A stretch of DNA of 10,540 nt, from the NCBI GenBank assembly GCA_002415465.1, contig DHYT01000074.1:1460-11999 (forward strand), given 5' to 3'. The DNA is from Desulfobulbaceae bacterium UBA5123 (GTDB lineage Bacteria; Desulfobacterota; Desulfobulbia; Desulfobulbales; UBA5123). Positions 6,258 through 10,540 of this stretch are shown piece after piece. The notes beneath the pieces were generated by a model. That model did no database searches, was not told where the DNA came from, and saw nothing but the letters and a program-made list of their open reading frames with translations. Within the stretch, counting starts at the first letter, position 1, and the number at the start of each line of letters is the position of its first letter. The position numbers and the translations under genes were made by a program.

Positions 6258-8834
6258 ATGACGCCAACGGAGATCGAACAAATCAAGCGGCCAGTGCTAG
6301 TGCCCATCGCCATCACCATGGTCCTGTTGTTCATCGCCGTCCTCCTCTGCGTTATCGGCCTGCACCGCCTCTACTTTTCCCACCAGATGCGGGTGGACAC
6401 CACCAATGTCCAACGTCTTTTCGCCAACATGCTTGACGAGCGGCAGCTGTTCATCGGCAGCCTGCTGGACGAATACTCCCGTGACGAGAGGATCATCCAG
6501 GCCTATCGGAGCAGGGACCGGGAAAAACTCCTGGCCGTCACCCAGCCGATCTTCAATAAAATCCGCGACAAATATCAAATCACCCACTTCTACTTCATAG
6601 ACAGCGACCGGAATTGCTTCCTCCGCGTGCACAACCCGCCAAGGCACGGCGACAGCATCCAGCGGTTCACCATGACGCGCGCCGTCCGCACCAATGGCCC
6701 GGCGGCCGGCATCGAACTCGGCCCCTTTGGCACCTTCACCCTGCGTGTCGTCCAGCCGTGGCGGGTTGACGGCAACCTTCTCGGCTACATCGAACTTGGC
6801 ACGGAAATCGAATACATCACCCCGGCCATCAAGAATTGCCTCGGCGTGGACATCCTGGTGGCAATCGACAAAACCTACCTTACCGAAAAGGGCTGGCTGG
6901 AAGGGCTCCGGATGACCAACCGGACCGGCAACTGGCAACTTTTCCCCCACCATGCCATTGTTGACCAGACGACGACGGATATCCCGGCCATCCTCGCCGA
7001 GCAGCTACAGAAGGCCCGCCTGGGAGGTCACGGCGAAGATTATTTCACGGCCACCACCAACGACCGCACCTTCAACGGCGCCATCAGCGCCTTGACCGAC
7101 ACCGGCGGGCGGCATGTGGGGGAATTCATCGTTCTCCGCGACTGTTCCGCCCAGGCCCAGTCACTGCAAACCGTAATCTGGCTGCTTTTCGCGATTGCCG
7201 GCAGCCTGGGCGGCCTATTGTTGTTTTTCTTCGCCATCCACTTAAACCGCCTGGAAAAAAACCTTCTCGCCAAGCATGACCAGTTGCGGCAGGAGATAGC
7301 GGAGCGAAGCCAGGCCGAACAATCCCTGCAGGAAAGCAACGAAAGCCTGCGCGCCCTGGTCCATGCCTCGCCCCTTGCCATCATGACCGTTGACAGCACC
7401 GGTGCGATCCAAAGCTGGAACCTCAGCGCCGAGCAGATTTTTCACTGGCCGGAAGACAAAGTAATCGGCCGGCAGCCCCCGTTCATCATCGGCGCCGATG
7501 AAGATGTTTTCAATCAGTGTCTCCACAGCACCTTCCTCGGTGAAACGGTGAAGGCTACAGACCTCAGCGGTCTTCGCAAAAACGGCGACCCGGTCGACCT
7601 GACCCTTTCCACCGCCCCACTCCGCGACCAGAACGGTAAAATCAGCAAGGCCCTCCTGATCTTCCAGGACACCACGTCCCGGAAACGGACAGAGTCCCAC
7701 CTGCGCGAAGCGCAGAAGATGAAGGCCATCGGCACCCTTGCGGGCGGGATCGCCCATGACTTCAACAATATCCTCACCACCATCCTCGGTTACGCGGAAG
7801 TCGCCCGCCGCCTCGTAGACGAGGGTAATCCGGCCCATTCGCACCTGCAGGAAATCATCACCGCCGGCAAACGCGCGGCCTCCCTGGTAAGCCAGCTCCT
7901 CACCTTCAGCCGGAAAAAGGAGAAGGAACGGCACCCGGTCCTGCTGCAGGACGTGATCGGCGAGGTGATAAGCTTCCTGCGTGGCACCATCCCCACTACC
8001 ATCTCGATCACCCAGAAGATCGATGCCAACTGCGGCCCGATCATGGCCGACGCCACCCAGATGCACCAGGTGATCATGAATCTCTGCATCAACGGCTACC
8101 AAGCCATGCGCGAAAAAGGCGGCGTCCTTTCCCTTGTCCTGGAAACGGTCAAGATCGACGCCGACACCGCCGCCAGTCGCAATCTTCCGGCCGGAACCTG
8201 CGCACGCCTCAGTATTCAGGACGAGGGGGTGGGGATGGACGAAGAGACCATGAGCAGGATCTTCGAACCCTATTTCAGCACCAAGGAACTCGGCCAGGGC
8301 ACCGGCCTTGGCCTCAGCATGGTCCACGGCATCATCCATGGCCTCAAGGGAACAATTTCCGTCGCCAGCGCACCGGGGCATGGCTCAAGGTTTACCATCC
8401 ATATTCCGGTTATCAGCCAACCGGTATTGCCGGAAAGACAGAATCAACCGGAACCGGTCCAGCCGCGGCTGCACTGCAAGGTCATCTTTGTCGACGACGA
8501 GCAGAGCATTACCCATATCTGCCAGTACACCCTGGAAGAGATCGGCTGCGAGGTGCGGGCCTTCACCGACAGCCGGGAGGCACTGGCAACGTTCAAACAA
8601 GAACCCGACTGGTGCGACATCCTGATCACCGATCAGGTGATGCCGCATCTCACCGGCATTGCTCTCGCCCAGGAACTGCTGGCAATTCGGCCTGCCCTGC
8701 CCGTCGTCATGATCACCGGCTACAGCGACACCGTGGATGAAAAAAAAGCGCGGGCGGCGGGCATCAGAGCCTTTATCATGAAACCAGTCACCCAGGCGGG
8801 CCTGATCTCGATCATTCAAGATGCGCTGAAATAA
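6258..8834 (+). CDS. Membrane hybrid sensor histidine kinase (dCache-like sensor, PAS, HisKA, HATPase, REC)
   Basis: The product is 858 aa. TM1 is about 13-36. The periplasmic sensor (about 40-300) has the pattern FYFIDSDRNCFLRVHNPPRHGD (111-132) and PFGTFTLRVVQPW (156-168), which resembles the double-Cache domains of two-component kinases. TM2 is about 303-328, then a coiled coil (330-365) and a PAS domain (365-475). The HisKA helix carries the phospho-acceptor H500 in IAHDFNN. The ATPase domain has N608/N612, DEGVGM (655-660) and GTGLGLSMV (681-689). A C-terminal receiver (740-858) has acidic D746/D747, phospho-acceptor D792, T820 and K842, all intact. HDFNN places it with NtrB-like kinases. 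No response regulator is adjacent. ATG 6258 lacks a good Shine-Dalgarno. I prefer it to in-frame ATGs at 6108 and 6138 because 6185-6257 has AT-rich codons unlike the gene, and the N-terminus then sits properly before TM1. Confidence 0.92.
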   Translation: MTPTEIEQIKRPVLVPIAITMVLLFIAVLLCVIGLHRLYFSHQMRVDTTNVQRLFANMLDERQLFIGSLLDEYSRDERIIQAYRSRDREKLLAVTQPIFNKIRDKYQITHFYFIDSDRNCFLRVHNPPRHGDSIQRFTMTRAVRTNGPAAGIELGPFGTFTLRVVQPWRVDGNLLGYIELGTEIEYITPAIKNCLGVDILVAIDKTYLTEKGWLEGLRMTNRTGNWQLFPHHAIVDQTTTDIPAILAEQLQKARLGGHGEDYFTATTNDRTFNGAISALTDTGGRHVGEFIVLRDCSAQAQSLQTVIWLLFAIAGSLGGLLLFFFAIHLNRLEKNLLAKHDQLRQEIAERSQAEQSLQESNESLRALVHASPLAIMTVDSTGAIQSWNLSAEQIFHWPEDKVIGRQPPFIIGADEDVFNQCLHSTFLGETVKATDLSGLRKNGDPVDLTLSTAPLRDQNGKISKALLIFQDTTSRKRTESHLREAQKMKAIGTLAGGIAHDFNNILTTILGYAEVARRLVDEGNPAHSHLQEIITAGKRAASLVSQLLTFSRKKEKERHPVLLQDVIGEVISFLRGTIPTTISITQKIDANCGPIMADATQMHQVIMNLCINGYQAMREKGGVLSLVLETVKIDADTAASRNLPAGTCARLSIQDEGVGMDEETMSRIFEPYFSTKELGQGTGLGLSMVHGIIHGLKGTISVASAPGHGSRFTIHIPVISQPVLPERQNQPEPVQPRLHCKVIFVDDEQSITHICQYTLEEIGCEVRAFTDSREALATFKQEPDWCDILITDQVMPHLTGIALAQELLAIRPALPVVMITGYSDTVDEKKARAAGIRAFIMKPVTQAGLISIIQDALK

Positions 8835-8875
8835 AAAAAGGACTGACGGCCATGCAGGCCGTCAGTCCTTTTTTT
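8833..8875. terminator. Perfect bidirectional intrinsic terminator
   Basis: GGACTGACGGCC (8840-8851) and GGCCGTCAGTCC (8857-8868) form a perfect 12-bp stem with a 5-nt loop. A7 (8833-8839) and T7 (8869-8875) flank it, so both strands end in a T-run after the stem. The A-run overlaps the kinase stop codon (TAA, 8832-8834). On the - strand it lies 34 bp past the carboxylase stop, so it serves both convergent genes. Confidence 0.93.
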
Positions 8876-8908
8876 GTTGCTCCGTCCAGGCGCAAGCCCG
8901 GGCAAACG

Positions 8909-10540
8909 TTATTCCGCCTTGGCAATCCTGAGCAGCTTCACGCCGGCCTTGGCGGCGTCGCCGACCGCGGCGCTGATCTCCGCGACCGTGCCCGCCACCG
9001 GGCTCTCAACCGGGGTCTGCATCTTCATCGCCTCAAGAACCACCAGCGGATCCCCCACCGCCACCACATCGCCGACCTTGACGTTGATCGCGTAGACGTT
9101 GGCGCCGAACGGGGCGCGGATATCGCCGTCCTTGGCCAGCGCCTCGATCTCCTGCTTGGAAAGCTCAGGGGCCTTGGCGGCGCCGGTGGCGACCGCTGCC
9201 TCATCCTCGAAAACAAAAACCCGCTGATGATGATCGATGTTCAGGTAGACGTTGCACTCGCCGTCCTCGTTCTTCTGCTTGGGCCCGATCTCGATGATGT
9301 GCTCCTTGCCGTCGTGATCCCGGAACTTGATGGTCTCGCCGAGCTTGAAGCCGCCGCGGCGGAAGAAGATCGAAGGCGGCAACACGTAGGTGTGACCGAA
9401 CTTCTCCTGAAACTTGAAGAAGTTGACGGCGTCAACCGGATGCTGCAGGTAGGTGACCAACTGCTGATCGGTGGGTTCGGCGCCGATCTTCTCGGCCAGG
9501 GCCTTGCGCTCCTGCTCAAGATCCATGTCCTCGATCTTGTCCATGCCGCCCTCTTTCTCGAGGATCTTCTTCCAGTCGGGACCAAAGGCCTTCTCGTAGA
9601 TCCAGTCCGGCGGCGAGTAGAACGGGAACGGCCCGTACTTGCCGAGGAGCAGGTTCTTGAGATCGCCGGAACAGTTGCCGTAGCGGTCGCCGCCCTGAAC
9701 GTTGCTCACCGCCGTGGTCCAGAGGATCTGCGAACCGGGGGTGACGGACCAGTAGTTGCCGAGTTCCTTCTGCACCTTGGGCAGCTCGTCTTTCAGGATC
9801 TCCGGCATCCGGTCGAGGAACCCGCCCTTCACCGCCTGCTCGAAGCTCGAGCCGGTGGCGCCGCCGGGCAGCTTATGCACCTGCACGGTGGGATCGAAGC
9901 CCTTGAACTGTGATTCGAAGAACTCGTAATGGGGCCGCTCGTCGCGCAGCACCTCGGAGGTTTCCATCACCGCGTTCTCGTCAAGTCCGATGGCGACCTT
10001 GCCGTGATCCTTGAGAGTATGCACCACCGAGAGGATCGGCGGCGGCCCGTAGTAGCCGGTGAATTCATGGTCGGCGGCATCGACGATGGCGGCGCCGTTC
10101 AGCACCGCCGCCTCGATCCGGCCGACATCGTTGGCGTCGGTGTTGTGACCGTGATAATGGATGATCAACTCAGGATATTTCTGCATGATGGCGTCGACCA
10201 GGTCGCCGATCCGCTTCGGCGAACCGAGGCCGCCGTGATTCTTGATGCAGAGGATGATCTCGTCGCCGGTGACGGAGAGCAGCTCGCCGACCTTCTTGAC
10301 GTAGTACTCGTTGGTATGCTCGGGGCCGGTGGAGAAGCAGATGCAGGGCTCGAGGATCTTGCCCGCCTTCTGCACCTCTTCAAAAACGGCCTGCATGTTG
10401 GGAACGTGGTTCATGAAATCGAATACCCGCCAGACGTCGACATACTTGGCGAACTCGCGGACCACGTAACGGATGACGTTCTGGGGATAGGGACGATAGC
10501 CGAAGAGGTTGATGCCCCGGCAGAGGGTCTGGAACATGGT
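8909..10540 (-). CDS. Biotin-dependent carboxylase, carboxyltransferase and biotin-carrier domains (pyruvate carboxylase-like; 5' end outside window)
   Basis: The visible 543 residues (numbered here from the internal Met at 10537) begin inside an HMGL-like carboxyltransferase barrel and run to a true stop. CRGINLFGYRPYP (6-18), VFDFMNHVPNM (38-48) and the metal-site pieces IKN (98-100, carboxylated-Lys position K99) and HYHGH (127-131) follow the pyruvate carboxylase / oxaloacetate decarboxylase alpha order. The PYC-type linker domain has LPPSIFF (386-392) and NVYLNIDHHQRVFVF (429-443). A biotinyl domain (about 472-540) ends the chain, with biotin expected on K505 in EAMKMQ. Several active-site motifs differ from the usual ones, so the substrate may not be pyruvate; 2-oxo acid carboxylation, decarboxylation or transcarboxylation are all possible. 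The missing N-terminus decides whether it is a two-subunit (PycB-like) or full-length enzyme. The sequence stays open to the window edge (ACC before ATG 10537), so that Met is internal. Its G/C-ending codon bias suggests high expression. Confidence 0.85.
   Translation of the reverse strand, partial: TMFQTLCRGINLFGYRPYPQNVIRYVVREFAKYVDVWRVFDFMNHVPNMQAVFEEVQKAGKILEPCICFSTGPEHTNEYYVKKVGELLSVTGDEIILCIKNHGGLGSPKRIGDLVDAIMQKYPELIIHYHGHNTDANDVGRIEAAVLNGAAIVDAADHEFTGYYGPPPILSVVHTLKDHGKVAIGLDENAVMETSEVLRDERPHYEFFESQFKGFDPTVQVHKLPGGATGSSFEQAVKGGFLDRMPEILKDELPKVQKELGNYWSVTPGSQILWTTAVSNVQGGDRYGNCSGDLKNLLLGKYGPFPFYSPPDWIYEKAFGPDWKKILEKEGGMDKIEDMDLEQERKALAEKIGAEPTDQQLVTYLQHPVDAVNFFKFQEKFGHTYVLPPSIFFRRGGFKLGETIKFRDHDGKEHIIEIGPKQKNEDGECNVYLNIDHHQRVFVFEDEAAVATGAAKAPELSKQEIEALAKDGDIRAPFGANVYAINVKVGDVVAVGDPLVVLEAMKMQTPVESPVAGTVAEISAAVGDAAKAGVKLLRIAKAE

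Noticed and set aside
7242..8381. 379-codon open frame antisense to the kinase gene
   Set aside because: It lies opposite the PAS, HisKA and ATPase domains, which are intact on the + strand; the antisense product resembles no family.
1..10540. CRISPR arrays, tRNA/rRNA genes, transposases, phage or toxin-antitoxin genes
   Set aside because: I saw no regularly spaced repeats, cloverleaf sequence or characteristic protein motifs for any of these; the window looks like ordinary chromosomal core or near-core DNA.

Overview
The window is about 10.5 kb of GC-rich chromosomal DNA with strong G/C preference at third codon positions. The gene set is a DEAD-box helicase with a DbpA-type C-terminus, a methyl-accepting chemotaxis protein, a LivK-type binding protein, an NtrB-like hybrid histidine kinase and a divergent biotin-dependent carboxylase. 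Together they suggest a free-living Gram-negative bacterium with abundant signal transduction. Desulfobacterota (former deltaproteobacteria) is my best guess, from protein style only and not proven. I see no tRNA, rRNA, CRISPR array, insertion sequence, integrase or phage gene.

Layout from left to right. (1) The last 18 codons of an unidentified + strand gene end at 57, with a UUCG-capped stem-loop over the stop codon. (2) A small + strand gene (150-455) encodes a stand-alone glycogen-binding (CBM48 / AMPK-beta-like) module. (3) A bidirectional terminator (about 469-514) separates it from a convergent DEAD-box RNA helicase (566-2320, - strand). (4) The helicase has a leader of about 200 nt that holds a complete intrinsic terminator and a second strong hairpin. 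Its best promoter is flanked by a perfect 10-bp inverted repeat. (5) Next come an MCP (2626-4455, - strand) and, upstream of it in the same direction, a periplasmic substrate-binding protein (4567-5838, - strand). They look like a two-gene operon with two stem-loops in the 111-bp gap. (6) A 419-bp AT-richer divergent region (5839-6257) separates the binding protein from a + strand hybrid sensor histidine kinase (6258-8834). (7) A perfect bidirectional terminator (8833-8875) lies between the kinase and the 3' part of a convergent carboxylase (8909 to the window end, - strand).

The central block (binding protein, MCP, divergent dCache-type hybrid kinase) reads as a sensory locus. A soluble periplasmic receptor may feed a chemoreceptor, with a separate membrane kinase alongside. 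No ABC permease or ATPase genes and no separate response regulator are visible, so ligand and output are unknown. The flanking genes are housekeeping or metabolic: RNA remodelling, glycogen binding and carboxylation. The two points most worth following are the attenuator-like leader of the RNA helicase and the altered active-site motifs of the carboxylase. I found no clear evidence of a wholly new multi-gene system.
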